64,000 bases of DNA from an uncultured Clostridia bacterium (lineage in GTDB: Bacteria > Bacillota > Clostridia > Christensenellales > Aristaeellaceae). Position 1 is the stretch's first letter, and every line of letters starts with the position of its first letter. The notes beneath the pieces were generated by a model that searched no databases, was not told where the DNA came from, and saw nothing but the letters and a program-made list of their open reading frames with translations. The DNA is taken from the NCBI GenBank assembly GCA_934675735.1, contig CAKURR010000011.1:1-64000 (forward strand), read 5' to 3'. A program made the position numbers and the translations under genes. Shown here piece after piece: positions 14,898 through 24,082 of this stretch.

Positions 14898-15895
14898 TCG
14901 CGGTTTCCCTCCCAAACGACGCGCGGCGCGCCCTCATCCAGCAGCCGGCAGCGCGCGCAGTGCGTGTCCGACAGTCGGGTCATCTCCGGCAAGGTGCTGT
15001 TGCAGATATTCATCGCATACGGACAGCGCGCCACAAACGGGCAGCCCGGCGGCGGGGCGATCAGGTCGGGCGGCGAGCCGGGAATCGGAATCAGCTTGCG
15101 CTTTTCGCCGGATTTTTGCGGGATGGAGCGCAGCAGACCCCACGTATACGGGTGTTTCGGCTCGTAAAAGATTTCGCGGACGGTGCCCTCTTCCACCACC
15201 ACGCCGCCGTACATGACCAGCACGCGCGAGCACATGCCCGCGATGACGCCGAGGTCGTGGGTAATCATGATGACGGCCGTGCCGAGCTTCTTTTGCAGGC
15301 TTTGAAGCAGGTCGAGAATCTGCGCCTGAATGGTCACATCCAGTGCGGTGGTTGGCTCGTCGGCGATAATCAGCCGCGGATTGCACATGATGGCCATGGC
15401 AATCATGATGCGCTGGCGCATGCCGCCGGAAAGCTCGTGAGGATACTGCTTCATGCGGCTTTCGGGGTCGGGTATTTCGACCAGGCGCAGTTTTTCGAGC
15501 ACGATATCGCGCGCTTCCGCTTTGGAAATGCCCTTATGGATGCGCAGCGGTTCAATCAGCTGGTCGCCGACGGTGAAGAGCGGGTTGAGCGAGGTCATCG
15601 GGTCCTGAAAGATCATGCCGATTTGGTCGCCGCTGATTTTGCGGAACATTTTGGGCGTGAGCTTGGTCAAGTCCGTGCCGTCGAACATCATCTTATCCGC
15701 CGAGATTTTGGCGTAGTCGGGCAGCAGGTGCAGCACGGAGAGCATCGAGACGCTCTTGCCGCAGCCGCTTTCACCGACGATGCCCACGGTTTCGCCTTCA
15801 TCCACGTGCAGGTTCACGCCGCGAACGGCCTGCACCTTACCGACGTGGATATCGAACGTCGTCCGCAGGTTTTCAATATCAAGGAGTCGTTGCAT
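14894..15895 (-). CDS. oppD: Oligopeptide ABC transporter ATPase OppD
   Basis: Second ATPase of the peptide importer, 333 residues. Walker A GESGCGKSV, signature LSGGMRQRIMIAMAI, Walker B RLIIADEPTTALD, H-loop ITHDLGV, and the oligo_HPY C-terminal region with PGCPFVARCPYAMNIC. In this operon it is separated from oppC by a complete 140-bp palindromic repeat, yet must be expressed from the same promoter unless the repeat supplies one. Confidence 0.93.
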   Translation of the reverse strand: MQRLLDIENLRTTFDIHVGKVQAVRGVNLHVDEGETVGIVGESGCGKSVSMLSVLHLLPDYAKISADKMMFDGTDLTKLTPKMFRKISGDQIGMIFQDPMTSLNPLFTVGDQLIEPLRIHKGISKAEARDIVLEKLRLVEIPDPESRMKQYPHELSGGMRQRIMIAMAIMCNPRLIIADEPTTALDVTIQAQILDLLQSLQKKLGTAVIMITHDLGVIAGMCSRVLVMYGGVVVEEGTVREIFYEPKHPYTWGLLRSIPQKSGEKRKLIPIPGSPPDLIAPPPGCPFVARCPYAMNICNSTLPEMTRLSDTHCARCRLLDEGAPRVVWEGNRE

Positions 15896-15937
15896 GTTAG
15901 CCTCCTGCGTGTCGTAGTGTGGGGGACGTTGGGGGTT

Positions 15938-16077
15938 ACGTTGGGCTGCCGCCCAAACCTGCTTGAGGGATTAAATCCCTCAAACTCCCTGCTGCGCTTC
16001 GCGGTATGCCGCGAAGCGGGGGAGGAAGGTGTCGGGAACTCAGTTCCTGACCGGGGTTTGGGGCAGCGCCCCAACGT
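15938..16077. repeat. Palindromic multi-hairpin repeat, complete copy B
   Basis: 140 bp inserted between oppC and oppD. The left end ACGTTGGGCTGCCGCCCAAA and right end TTTGGGGCAGCGCCCCAACG are inverted relatives; internal hairpins include GAGGGATTAAATCCCTC, CGCGGTATGCCGCG and GGAACTCAGTTCC. Confidence 0.85.
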
Positions 16078-16081
16078 TCCC

Positions 16082-16993
16082 TCACTTCTTCAGCTTCGGG
16101 TCGAGCGCGTCGCGCAGACCGTCGCCGATGAAGTTCAGCGAGAACATCGTCAGGCTGATGGCCGCGATGGGGAAGAACATCTGGTACGGGGCGCTGGTCA
16201 GCGTGCCGATGGCGTCGTTGGCCAGAGAACCCCAGGAAGCCATCGGCTTCTGAATGCCGATGCCCAGGAAGGAGAGAAACGCTTCCGAGAAAATCGCGCC
16301 CGGAATCAGGAACATCACCGAAACGATAATCGGGCCCATCGCGTTGGGCAGCAGGTGGCGCAGCAGAACCTGGAAATCGCTTGCACCCGCCAGCTTTGCC
16401 GCCAGCGCGTATTCCTGATGCTTGAGGCTGACGACCTGCGAACGCGTGATGCGCGCCGTGCCGACCCACGAGGACAGGCACAGCGCAATCAGGATGGAGC
16501 GCACGTTCGAACCCATCAGCATCATCAGCAGAATGGTGTACAGCAGCGACGGCAGCGCGATGATAATATCGACGATGCGCATCATGATGTTATCCACCTT
16601 GCCGCCGAAGTAGCCCGCAATGCCGCCGTAAAGCACGCCGATGACCATGTTCACCAGCGCCGCCACAACGCCGATGGACAGGCTGATGCGCGCGCCGTAG
16701 AGCACGCGGACATACAGGTCGCGGCCCAGTGCGTCCGTGCCGAACCAGTGCGCCTTCGACGGCCACTGGGCGATGGAGAGGAAATCTGCCTCGTCGTACT
16801 CATACGGGCAGAACATCGGCCCGAAGATGGCGAACAGCGACACGATGATAATCATCACCAGACCGAACATGGCCAGCTTGTCCTTGCGGAAGCGCCGCCA
16901 CGCATCCTTCCAATAAGAAACGGAAGGGCGCGAAATCTGGTCGGCGGAGATGCTGACCTTGTCCAGCAAATCATAACGGGTATCTTTTTCCAT
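16082..16993 (-). CDS. oppC: Oligopeptide ABC transporter permease OppC
   Basis: Six-helix BPD_transp_1 permease of 303 residues with the long N-terminal cytoplasmic tail usual for OppC/DppC (SYWKDAWRRFRKDKLAMFGL). Signature features are HWFGTDALGRDLYVRVLYGARISL after the first periplasmic region and the EAA loop EYALAAKLAGASDFQVLLRHLLPN, which contacts the ATPases. It follows oppB by 13 nt. Confidence 0.93.
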   Translation of the reverse strand: MEKDTRYDLLDKVSISADQISRPSVSYWKDAWRRFRKDKLAMFGLVMIIIVSLFAIFGPMFCPYEYDEADFLSIAQWPSKAHWFGTDALGRDLYVRVLYGARISLSIGVVAALVNMVIGVLYGGIAGYFGGKVDNIMMRIVDIIIALPSLLYTILLMMLMGSNVRSILIALCLSSWVGTARITRSQVVSLKHQEYALAAKLAGASDFQVLLRHLLPNAMGPIIVSVMFLIPGAIFSEAFLSFLGIGIQKPMASWGSLANDAIGTLTSAPYQMFFPIAAISLTMFSLNFIGDGLRDALDPKLKK

Positions 16994-17006
16994 AATATCC
17001 TCCCGA

Positions 17007-17930
17007 TTACTCGTCGAGCTTCACGCGCGGGTCGATGATGCCGTAAACCACATCCACAATCAGGTTGCAGGCCACGACGAACACGCCGAGGAAGATGGTG
17101 ACGCCCATGATGATGTTGTAGTCGCGCGCGGTGATGGAATCCACAAAGTATTTGCCGAGGCCCGGAATCGCGAACAGGCGCTCGACGATGAACGAGCCGG
17201 TCAGCAGGTTGGCAATCAGCGTGCCCAGATAGGTCACGACCGGCAGAATCGCGTTGCGCAGGCCGTGCTTGAGGATGACCATTCGCTCGGCCACGCCCTT
17301 GGCGCGCGCGGTGCGGATGTAATCCTGCTGCATGATTTCAAGCATCGAGGAGCGGGTCATGCGCGCGATATACGCGATGGGGGAGAAGGAGAGGCACGTC
17401 ACCGGCAGGATGTAGTGCTTCCACGTGGTCAGGCCGTAGGTCGGCAGCCACTTGAGCACGCCGGCAAACAGATACAGCAGCAGCACCGAGATGACGAACA
17501 GCGGCACGCAGACGCCGATGGTCGCAATCACCATCGATATGCCGTCAAACAGACTGCCGCGCTTGACCGCCGAGGTCACGCCCAGCAGCACGCCGACGAC
17601 GAGCGAAAGCAGCACCGCCAGAATGCCGATGCGCGCAGAAATCGGGAAGCCGCGCTCGATGAGGTCGTTGACCTGCACGCTCGAGTTCTTATAGGAAATG
17701 CCGAAGTCGCCGTGCAGAATCTGGTTCAGGTAGGTGAAATACTGCTTGTAGAGCGGCTGATCCAGACCGTATTTCTCGTTGAGCCGCTGCATGACGGCCT
17801 CCGGCACGCCCTGCTCGCCCTTGGAAAACGGGCTGCCGGGAATGGCGTGCATCAGGAAGAAGCATGCGGTAATCAGGATCACGATGGTGATGACACCGGA
17901 TAGAATGCGCTTGGCGATATACTTGCCCAC
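17007..17930 (-). CDS. oppB: Oligopeptide ABC transporter permease OppB
   Basis: First gene of the minus-strand opp operon; a 307-residue BPD_transp_1 permease. The N-terminus MGKYIAKRILSGVITIVIL is typical of OppB/DppB. YLNQILHGDFGISYKNSSVQV precedes the second helix, and the EAA loop reads DYIRTARAKGVAERMVILKHGLRN. It forms a heterodimeric channel with OppC. Confidence 0.94.
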   Translation of the reverse strand: MGKYIAKRILSGVITIVILITACFFLMHAIPGSPFSKGEQGVPEAVMQRLNEKYGLDQPLYKQYFTYLNQILHGDFGISYKNSSVQVNDLIERGFPISARIGILAVLLSLVVGVLLGVTSAVKRGSLFDGISMVIATIGVCVPLFVISVLLLYLFAGVLKWLPTYGLTTWKHYILPVTCLSFSPIAYIARMTRSSMLEIMQQDYIRTARAKGVAERMVILKHGLRNAILPVVTYLGTLIANLLTGSFIVERLFAIPGLGKYFVDSITARDYNIIMGVTIFLGVFVVACNLIVDVVYGIIDPRVKLDE

Positions 17931-18028
17931 GAGGTGTCCCCCTTTGAAAAAAATATGAAGGCGAAAGCCGGTTTTGAGTGTTCATAAAAAACGTTCGCAA
18001 TCATTCGCATCCAAAACCATATGAGATT

Positions 18029-18057
18029 ATTATAAGGCGAAACCGCCGGGATTTCAA
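18029..18057 (-). promoter_or_regulatory. Promoter of oppBCDF
   Basis: Minus strand TTGAAA (18057-18052), 17-nt spacer, TATAAT (18034-18029), about 100 nt before oppB. Confidence 0.75.
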
Positions 18058-18137
18058 TAAGATTTTCACTGATTTTGAAGAAAATGAAGGATTTCGTGCA
18101 GAAAAATTCAAAAAATGAGCAAATTGCCGCTGCTATA

Positions 18138-18166
18138 TTGACAAAAACGGAAGCTTTTGATATGCT
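18138..18166 (+). promoter_or_regulatory. Promoter of oppA
   Basis: TTGACA (18138-18143), 17-nt spacer, TATGCT (18161-18166). With the minus-strand promoter at 18029-18057 this 300-bp gap is a divergent control region. Confidence 0.85.
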
Positions 18167-18234
18167 TAACACATATTCGGCGAAGCTTGCCACGCGCGGG
18201 CGCCGAAAAAAATTCAAAATGGGAGGATTACCAC

Positions 18235-19839
18235 ATGAAGAAACTGCTTGCGCTGGTTCTCTGCGCCCTGATGCTGGTCTGTGCCGGCGCCGCCGCTCTG
18301 GCGGACGCTTCCATCACGTTCCAGATGGGCGGCGAGCCGGAATGTATGGACCCGACGATTAACGACTATTCCTCCGGTTCTTACGCGCTGCAAAGCCTGT
18401 TCCGCGGCCTGTATAAATATGATGCGGACGGCGCGCTCGTGCCCGCGATGGCCGAGAGCTATGAAGTCTCCGAAGACGGCTGCACCTACACCTTCAAATT
18501 GAAGGAAGGGCTCAAGTGGAGCGACGGCAGCCCGCTGACCGCGTATGACTTTGAATACAGCTGGAAGCGCGTGCTCGATCCGGAAGTGGGCAGCGAGACG
18601 GCCTACACCCTCTACGGCGTGATTAAGGACGGCTACGAGTGCTTTGTGAATAAGACCGTCGCCGTGGACGATCTGCCCATCCGCGCGCTGGATGATACCA
18701 CCTTCCAGGTGGAGCTGAAGGCCCCGGCCAGCTACTTCCTCACCCTGACCGCCTCCACCGCGTTCATGCCGGTGAGCAAGGCGAACGTGGAGAAGTACGG
18801 CGAGGAGTGGGCGAACAGCCCGGAAACCTATGTCTGCAACGGCCCGTTCATGCTGGCGGACATGAAGAAGGACGAGAGCTACACCCTCGTCAAGAACCCG
18901 AACTACTACAACGCCGACGAGGTGCAGATTGACACCGTCAACTACGTGTTCCTCAACGCGCCCGAGACGGTGAAGATGGCGTTTGACAACGGTGAGCTGG
19001 ATATCGCCACCTCCGTCAACAGCGACGCGCTTAAGGCCTACACCGGCACGGATAAGCTGATGAGCTCCGAGCGCATCGGCTACCGCTACTACGAGTTCAA
19101 CTGCTCCAAGGAGCCGTTCAACGACGCCCGCGTGCGCCGCGCGCTGACGCTGGCCCTCAACCGCAAGATTATCACCGAGGGCATCCTTCAGGATGCGACC
19201 CTGCCGCAGCTTTACGGCTGGGTGCCGTATGGCATCAAGGACGTTGTGGACCCGACGAAGGATTGGCGCGACGCGGTCGGCAACGCCTTTGAAGAGAACG
19301 TCGAAGAGGCAAAGGCTCTGCTGGCTGAAGCGGGCTATCCGAACGGCGAGGGCTTCCCGACCTTCTCCATCAAGTATACGCCGAGCACCGAGCTTGAAAA
19401 CGTCGCTCAGGCGATGGCCGCGATGTGGAAGCAGTATCTCGGCCTGAACTGCGAAGTGACCGCCGTCGAGAGCGGCGTGTATTGGGCGGACGAGGGCACC
19501 CGCGCGACGGGCGACTTTGAAATCGCTTACATGGGCTACACGCTGGACTACGCCGAGCCGAGCGCCGCGTTCGCCGTGCTGGAGAACGCCGACGGCACCG
19601 CCAAGACCCGCTGGGACTGCCCGGCCTACCTCGAGCTGTGCAATAAGATGCGCACCGGCATCGAAGGTCAGGAGCGCGAGGACCTGTATAAGGAAGCCGA
19701 GGCCCTGCTGGCGCAGGAGTGCCCGGTCATGCCGATTTACAACTACGTCGCGACGGCGCTGGTCTCCGAGCGTGTGAAGGGTTTCACCCGCAACGCGAAC
19801 GGCCACCCGAACTTCGAGTACTGCACCATCGCGGAATAA
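18235..19839 (+). CDS. oppA: Oligopeptide-binding protein OppA (SBP family 5)
   Basis: Extracytoplasmic peptide-binding protein of 534 residues for the adjacent OppBCDF. The signal peptide MKKLLALVLCALMLVCAG ends AAALA before DASITF; the cysteines in it are not in a lipobox context. SBP_bac_5 landmarks: GGEPECMDPTINDYSSG, LVPAMAESYEVSEDGCTYTF, LKEGLKWSDGSPLTAYDFEYSW and CNGPFMLADMKKDESYTLVK. The ATG at 18235 follows GGGAGG. It is transcribed divergently from the permease operon, so binding protein can be made independently. Confidence 0.93.
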   Translation: MKKLLALVLCALMLVCAGAAALADASITFQMGGEPECMDPTINDYSSGSYALQSLFRGLYKYDADGALVPAMAESYEVSEDGCTYTFKLKEGLKWSDGSPLTAYDFEYSWKRVLDPEVGSETAYTLYGVIKDGYECFVNKTVAVDDLPIRALDDTTFQVELKAPASYFLTLTASTAFMPVSKANVEKYGEEWANSPETYVCNGPFMLADMKKDESYTLVKNPNYYNADEVQIDTVNYVFLNAPETVKMAFDNGELDIATSVNSDALKAYTGTDKLMSSERIGYRYYEFNCSKEPFNDARVRRALTLALNRKIITEGILQDATLPQLYGWVPYGIKDVVDPTKDWRDAVGNAFEENVEEAKALLAEAGYPNGEGFPTFSIKYTPSTELENVAQAMAAMWKQYLGLNCEVTAVESGVYWADEGTRATGDFEIAYMGYTLDYAEPSAAFAVLENADGTAKTRWDCPAYLELCNKMRTGIEGQEREDLYKEAEALLAQECPVMPIYNYVATALVSERVKGFTRNANGHPNFEYCTIAE

Positions 19840-19855
19840 TCCCATATCCATTCAG

Positions 19856-19886
19856 GACGCAGGGCGCAAAGCTCTGCGTCTTTTTT
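19856..19886 (+). terminator. Terminator of oppA
   Basis: GACGCAGGGC paired with GCTCTGCGTC, then TTTTTT. Confidence 0.88.
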
Positions 19887-19930
19887 GTAGGCGCGATTCA
19901 AAAAGCAAAGCCCGATAACGGCATAAAACC

Positions 19931-20090
19931 GATAGGGCGGTTGCCGCCATCAGACTGTTGACAAAAAGCTATTCTCCCCCCGAAGGGGGAGAATAGCCCT
20001 TTCCGCAAATGAAAGAACAGCTGAATTTCTTGATTTTTCTATTCAAGCCAAGTTTGCTTATGTCAACAAGCTGAGGGCGGTTGCCGCCAT
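19931..20090. repeat. MITE-like element with inverted TTGACA/TGTCAA ends
   Basis: Two direct copies of GGGCGGTTGCCGCCAT (near 19936 and 20077) bracket a segment whose ends read CAGACTGTTGACAAAAAGCT and, inverted, TGTCAACAAGCTGAG. A hairpin of CTATTCTCCCCC with GGGGGAGAATAG lies inside. Related CTG-T-CGACAAAA ends flank the transposase remnant at 29658 and 30330. Confidence 0.6.
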
Positions 20091-20259
20091 GTCTACGAAA
20101 AAATGGCAGGGACGCAGGGCGCTGTCCTTTTCCTCCCCAAAAAACGCGTCCGTTTTACGAGCGCGCGTTCGTGGCTTGCGCGGACAGTTTCGGTCTGCAA
20201 GTCATCAGACCACTTGTCTATCCGTTACAGAAAATTTACGAAACTTCAAACGAAAATAC

Positions 20260-20288
20260 TTGAATGCTTCCGTGGTTTCGGCTATAAT
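20260..20288 (+). promoter_or_regulatory. Promoter of phosphofructokinase
   Basis: TTGAAT (20260-20265), 17-nt spacer, TATAAT (20283-20288). The remaining bases 20091-20259 show no gene. Confidence 0.85.
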
Positions 20289-20331
20289 AAACATAGTTAT
20301 TGCCTAAAATTTCATTTTTCGGAGGTCATCT

Positions 20332-21555
20332 ATGGGAAATAATGCCATCGTCGGCCAGAGCGGCGGCCCGACGTCCGTCATCAACGCCAGCCTTGCGGGC
20401 GTGTTTCAGGCATGCGTGATGCGCGGCGCGAACCGCGTTTACGGCATGCTCAACGGCGTCGAGGGCCTGCTCGGCGAGCGCGTCGCCGACCTGACCGCGA
20501 CGCTCGGCTCGTCGCTTGAAATCGAGCTGCTCAAGCGCACGCCGTCCTCCTATCTGGGCAGCTGCCGTTACAAACTGCCCGACAGCCTGGAACATCCGGA
20601 AGTCTATGAAAAGCTGTTCGCCATCCTCAAAAAGCTGGATATCGGCTACTTCTTCTATATCGGCGGCAACGACAGCATGGATACCATCTGCAAGCTGAGC
20701 GACTACGCCAAGCGCATCGGCAGCGACATCCGCTTCATGGGCGTGCCCAAGACCATCGACAACGACCTCATGCACACCGACCACACGCCCGGCTACGGCT
20801 CGGCGGCAAAATACATCGGCGTAGTGATGAAGGAAATCATCCGCGACGCGACGGTGTACGGCACGAACTACGTCACCATCGTGGAAATCATGGGCCGCAA
20901 CGCCGGCTGGCTGACCGCGGCGGCGGCGCTGGCGCGCGGCGAAGACTGCGAAGGCGTGAACATGATCTGCCTGCCGGAGGTGCCGTTCCATGTGGATAAC
21001 TTCATCGACAAGGTGGAGCGCATGCAGCGGGAGAGCAAATCCGTCGTCATCGCCGTTAGCGAGGGTGTGAAGCTGGAGGACGGCCGCTATGTCTGCGAGC
21101 TTTCCGACGACGCGCACTTTGTGGACGCGTTCGGCCACAAGAGCCTGACGGGCACGGCGCGCTATCTGGCCAACCATGTGGCGGGCAAGCTCAAGACCAA
21201 GACGCGCTCCATCGAGCTTTCCACGCTCCAGCGCTGCGCGGCGCATGTTTCCAGCCGAACGGATATCACCGAGGCCTATCAGGTCGGCGGCGCGGCGGCG
21301 AAGGCGGCATTTGAGGGGCACACGGGCGAGATGGTGGCGCTTGAGCGCATCTCCAACGACCCGTATCAGTGCACGACGCGGCTGGTGGATATCCACAAGA
21401 TTGCCAACTTCGAAAAGAAAGTGCCGCTGGAGTGGGTGAACGCCTATCACACGGACATGGGGCCGGAGTTCCTGCAATACGCCCGTCCGCTGATTCAGGC
21501 GGAGCTGACGCCGGTGTATATCGACGGCCTGCCGAGACATATCTTCATGAAATGA
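20332..21555 (+). CDS. 6-phosphofructokinase, probably pyrophosphate-dependent
   Basis: Cytoplasmic glycolytic enzyme of 407 residues converting fructose 6-phosphate to fructose 1,6-bisphosphate. N-terminal AIVGQSGGPTSVINASL is the phosphate-donor loop. GGNDSMDT replaces the ATP-enzyme GGDGS motif, and the catalytic block reads VPKTIDNDL with lysine instead of glycine; both are seen in PPi-dependent enzymes, so PPi is the likely donor (inference). MGRNAGW and the substrate-binding GYGSAAKY are also present. ATG at 20332 with a GGAGG-like site upstream. Monocistronic, with its own promoter and terminator. Confidence 0.85.
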   Translation: MGNNAIVGQSGGPTSVINASLAGVFQACVMRGANRVYGMLNGVEGLLGERVADLTATLGSSLEIELLKRTPSSYLGSCRYKLPDSLEHPEVYEKLFAILKKLDIGYFFYIGGNDSMDTICKLSDYAKRIGSDIRFMGVPKTIDNDLMHTDHTPGYGSAAKYIGVVMKEIIRDATVYGTNYVTIVEIMGRNAGWLTAAAALARGEDCEGVNMICLPEVPFHVDNFIDKVERMQRESKSVVIAVSEGVKLEDGRYVCELSDDAHFVDAFGHKSLTGTARYLANHVAGKLKTKTRSIELSTLQRCAAHVSSRTDITEAYQVGGAAAKAAFEGHTGEMVALERISNDPYQCTTRLVDIHKIANFEKKVPLEWVNAYHTDMGPEFLQYARPLIQAELTPVYIDGLPRHIFMK

Positions 21556-21564
21556 GCGGCCTGC

Positions 21565-21665
21565 TCCTTCCGTCACGCCAAAGGCGTGACAATCCTCGGC
21601 ACCTTCTCTGCCTGTTTCCGCCACAGGCGGCGGCAGACTCGATGTCCCTCTGAGAGGGAGACGTG
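21565..21665. repeat. Intergenic repeat, first arm of an inverted pair
   Basis: Contains CTCCTTCCGTCACGCC, GGCGTGAC and CCCTCTGAGAGGGAG. A shorter inverted relative (GCTCCCTCCCGGAGGGAGCT ... GTGACTGAAGGAG) is at 21758-21813. The gap 21556-21957 otherwise holds only the terminator. Confidence 0.6.
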
Positions 21666-21698
21666 GTTACAGATATAAGCGAATATTCGAAAGAAAAG

Positions 21699-21736
21699 CA
21701 GCTTGGACATTTGCGAAAATGTTCGGGCTGTTTTTT
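21699..21736 (+). terminator. Terminator after phosphofructokinase
   Basis: Imperfect stem from CAGCTTGGACATTT with AAATGTTCGGGCTG, followed by six T; lies between the two repeat arms. Confidence 0.7.
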
Positions 21737-21757
21737 CTTTGCCGCGCAGATTAAACC

Positions 21758-21813
21758 GAAAGGCTCCCTCCCGGAGGGAGCTGGAACGGCGAAGCCGTGA
21801 CTGAAGGAGTTCA
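21758..21813. repeat. Intergenic repeat, second (inverted) arm
   Basis: Inverted partner of the repeat at 21565, with a near-perfect palindrome GCTCCCTCCCGGAGGGAGCT and GAACGGCGAAGCCGTGACTG. Confidence 0.6.
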
Positions 21814-21957
21814 TTCAAAACACCGTTTATTTTGTGTTAAAAAACCGAAAATACGCGTCAAAAAATGACAACATCACTATGAAAAGTCATCCCGTTCGCA
21901 TAGAATAAGATATCAAGCGGCCGACGGAAAAAGGCCAAACAAAGGAGGAAATGTGTT

Positions 21958-22578
21958 ATGCAAACGGGCAAAGCCGGGGGAGGGGGAACGCCCATGAACA
22001 AGAGCGCTCTGGCGGGTGCGCTGGTGAAGCTCAACCACATCACGCACAGGATTGTGCTGTTCATCGCGCAGGCTTCCATTTTGGCGATGGTTGCGATTGT
22101 GACGCTGACGGTTATTCTGCGCTACTGCTTCAACACGGGCCTGTCGTGGGCGGAGGAGGTGCCGCGCCTGCTGGTGACGGTGTTCGCCTTCATCGCCTGC
22201 GCCATCGGCGTGCGCGACCACATGCACGTCGCCGTGAACGCGATTTACAACAAGTTTCCGGTCGGGGGCGCGGCGCGCAGGGTGCTCGACAACCTGACGG
22301 ACGTCGTGGTGCTGCTCTGCGGCCTGTTCATGCTCATCAGCGGCGGCGCGCGCACGGCAAAGCTCTTCAGTCTGCCGGGTGTGCTGCCGATTACGGGCAT
22401 CTCGACCGCGTGGCAGTATCTGCCGATTCCCGTGGCGGGCTTTGTGATGAGCTTTGACTCGATTCTCTTCCTGACGGGTATTGTATCCCGCAGCGACCTG
22501 CTCTATTCCGAACCGGAAGTGGATTTCACCGATGAAGCGGCCGTTGCCGCCATGACGAAGGAGGCGGAGACGAAATGA
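21958..22578 (+). CDS. dctQ: TRAP transporter small permease DctQ (first copy)
   Basis: DctQ subunit of 206 residues with four helices. The block RYCFNTGLSWAEEVPRLLVT carries the R...W-x-E-E signature. It is closely related to the DctQ at 25290, with near-identical stretches such as FIACAIGVRDHMHVAVNA. The ATG at 21958 has AAAGGAGG at 7 nt; an alternative ATG at 21994, aligned with the start of the paralogue, also has a purine-rich site. A TAGAAT -10-like element is at 21901. There is no binding-protein gene directly upstream. Confidence 0.9.
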   Translation: MQTGKAGGGGTPMNKSALAGALVKLNHITHRIVLFIAQASILAMVAIVTLTVILRYCFNTGLSWAEEVPRLLVTVFAFIACAIGVRDHMHVAVNAIYNKFPVGGAARRVLDNLTDVVVLLCGLFMLISGGARTAKLFSLPGVLPITGISTAWQYLPIPVAGFVMSFDSILFLTGIVSRSDLLYSEPEVDFTDEAAVAAMTKEAETK

Positions 22579-23885
22579 CGACCGCAACGTTGGCCGGATT
22601 GGTTTTGATTGGCGGGTTTGTGCTGCTGCTGCTGCTGCGCGTGCCGATTTCCTTTGCGATGCTGCTGGCGACGCTGGGCAGCGCGATGGTTACGGGCACA
22701 AACTTCTCCGTGCTTGTTCGCCAGATGGTGGACGGCGCGAACAACTTTTCGCTGCTCTCGATTCCGTTCTTCATCGTGATGGGCGAGTTTATGAGCGCGG
22801 GAGGCATATCCGAAAAGATTGTCGATTTGGCGAATCTGGCGGTGGGCCGTTTCCGCGGCGGCCTGGCCTACGTGAACGTGCTGGATTCGATGTTCTTCGG
22901 CGGCATTTCCGGTTCGGCGGTGGCGGACGTCTCCTCGCTGGGCACGATCGTCATCCCGATGATGGTGAAGCAGGGCTATGACGAGGATTTCTCCGTCGGC
23001 CTGACCGTCACCACCGCCTGTCAGGGCGTGCTGATTCCACCGAGCCACAACATGGTCATCTACGCGCTGGCGGCGGGCGGCGTATCCATCGGCACGCTGT
23101 TCATGGCGGGCCTGCTGCCGGGCATTGCGCTGGGCTGCGGCATGATTATCATGTGCATGCTGATGGCCAAGCGCTACAACTTCCCCAAGGGCGAGGGTGT
23201 GCCGAAGGGCGAAGGCATCAAGATTCTGATGCGCGGCATTCTGCCGATGATGACGCTGATCATCATCATGGTCGGCACGGGTGCGGGCGTGTTCACCGCG
23301 ACGGAGGCTTCGGCCATCGCATGTGTATACACGATGTTCCTGTCGATGGTGGTTTTCCGCTCGGTGAAGCTGCGCGACGTGGGGCAGATTCTCAAAAACA
23401 GCCTCAAGACGCTGGCGATTGTGATGACCCTGCTGGCGACGGCGAAGGCGTTTGCCTACATGATGACCGAGCTGCGCATTCCGGCGGCCATCTCCAACGG
23501 CCTGCTGAGCATCACGGATAACAAGTACATCCTGCTGCTGATTATCAACGTGCTGCTCCTGCTGCTGGGCTGCTTTATGGATATGGCGCCGCTGATTACC
23601 ATCATGACCCCGATTCTCGTGCCCGTCGTGACGAATCCGGCCATCGGTATGGATCCCGTGCACTTCGGCGTGGTGATGATTTTCAACCTCGCCGTCGGCC
23701 TGTGCACGCCGCCGGTCGGCAGCGCGCTGTTCGTCGGCTGCGCTATCGGCAAGACCCCGATTGAGCGCACGGCCAAAAATATGATGCCGCTGTATCTGAC
23801 GATGGTTATCGTGCTCATGCTGGTGACCTATATACCGGATATTTCGTTGCTGCTGCCGCGGCTGCTGATGGGTTACGGCGCATAA
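22575..23885 (+). CDS. dctM: TRAP transporter large permease DctM (first copy)
   Basis: DctM subunit of 436 residues, overlapping dctQ by 4 nt. Conserved blocks: IPFFIVMGEFMSAGGISEKIV, FGGISGSAVADVSSLG, GVLIPPSHNMVIYALAAGG, and C-terminal LAVGLCTPPVGSALFVGCAI. The last 140 bp or so are almost identical to the dctM at 25880, pointing to recent duplication or gene conversion. Confidence 0.93.
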   Translation: MTTATLAGLVLIGGFVLLLLLRVPISFAMLLATLGSAMVTGTNFSVLVRQMVDGANNFSLLSIPFFIVMGEFMSAGGISEKIVDLANLAVGRFRGGLAYVNVLDSMFFGGISGSAVADVSSLGTIVIPMMVKQGYDEDFSVGLTVTTACQGVLIPPSHNMVIYALAAGGVSIGTLFMAGLLPGIALGCGMIIMCMLMAKRYNFPKGEGVPKGEGIKILMRGILPMMTLIIIMVGTGAGVFTATEASAIACVYTMFLSMVVFRSVKLRDVGQILKNSLKTLAIVMTLLATAKAFAYMMTELRIPAAISNGLLSITDNKYILLLIINVLLLLLGCFMDMAPLITIMTPILVPVVTNPAIGMDPVHFGVVMIFNLAVGLCTPPVGSALFVGCAIGKTPIERTAKNMMPLYLTMVIVLMLVTYIPDISLLLPRLLMGYGA

Positions 23886-23934
23886 AGATTCGTAAACAAC
23901 GATGAACAAAAATATGCAATATTGCGATTGTTTA

Positions 23935-23964
23935 TTGACAGATTTGTCATCCATGCGTTATAAT
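23935..23964 (+). promoter_or_regulatory. Promoter of second dctP
   Basis: TTGACA (23935-23940), 18-nt spacer, TATAAT (23959-23964), about 120 nt before dctP; the binding-protein gene is therefore independently transcribed from the QM pair upstream. Confidence 0.85.
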
Positions 23965-24082
23965 ATACCTAATCAGACAAAAAAGTGAACAAAAAACAAA
24001 TCGAGCAGTCGTCATACAGAATCTGTCCGCGCCGAACGAAACAGGTGCGGTAGAGAATAAAGAAAATGGAGGATTACCCACA

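Noticed and set aside
18214..19851. Long open frame (545 codons) antisense to oppA
   Set aside because: It mirrors the codon bias of a GC-rich gene; no ribosome site and the product is Arg/His/Val-rich with no recognisable domain.
20081..20263. Small plus-strand open frames before phosphofructokinase
   Set aside because: No Shine-Dalgarno site, composition of repeat-derived sequence, and they lie upstream of or overlapping the predicted promoter.
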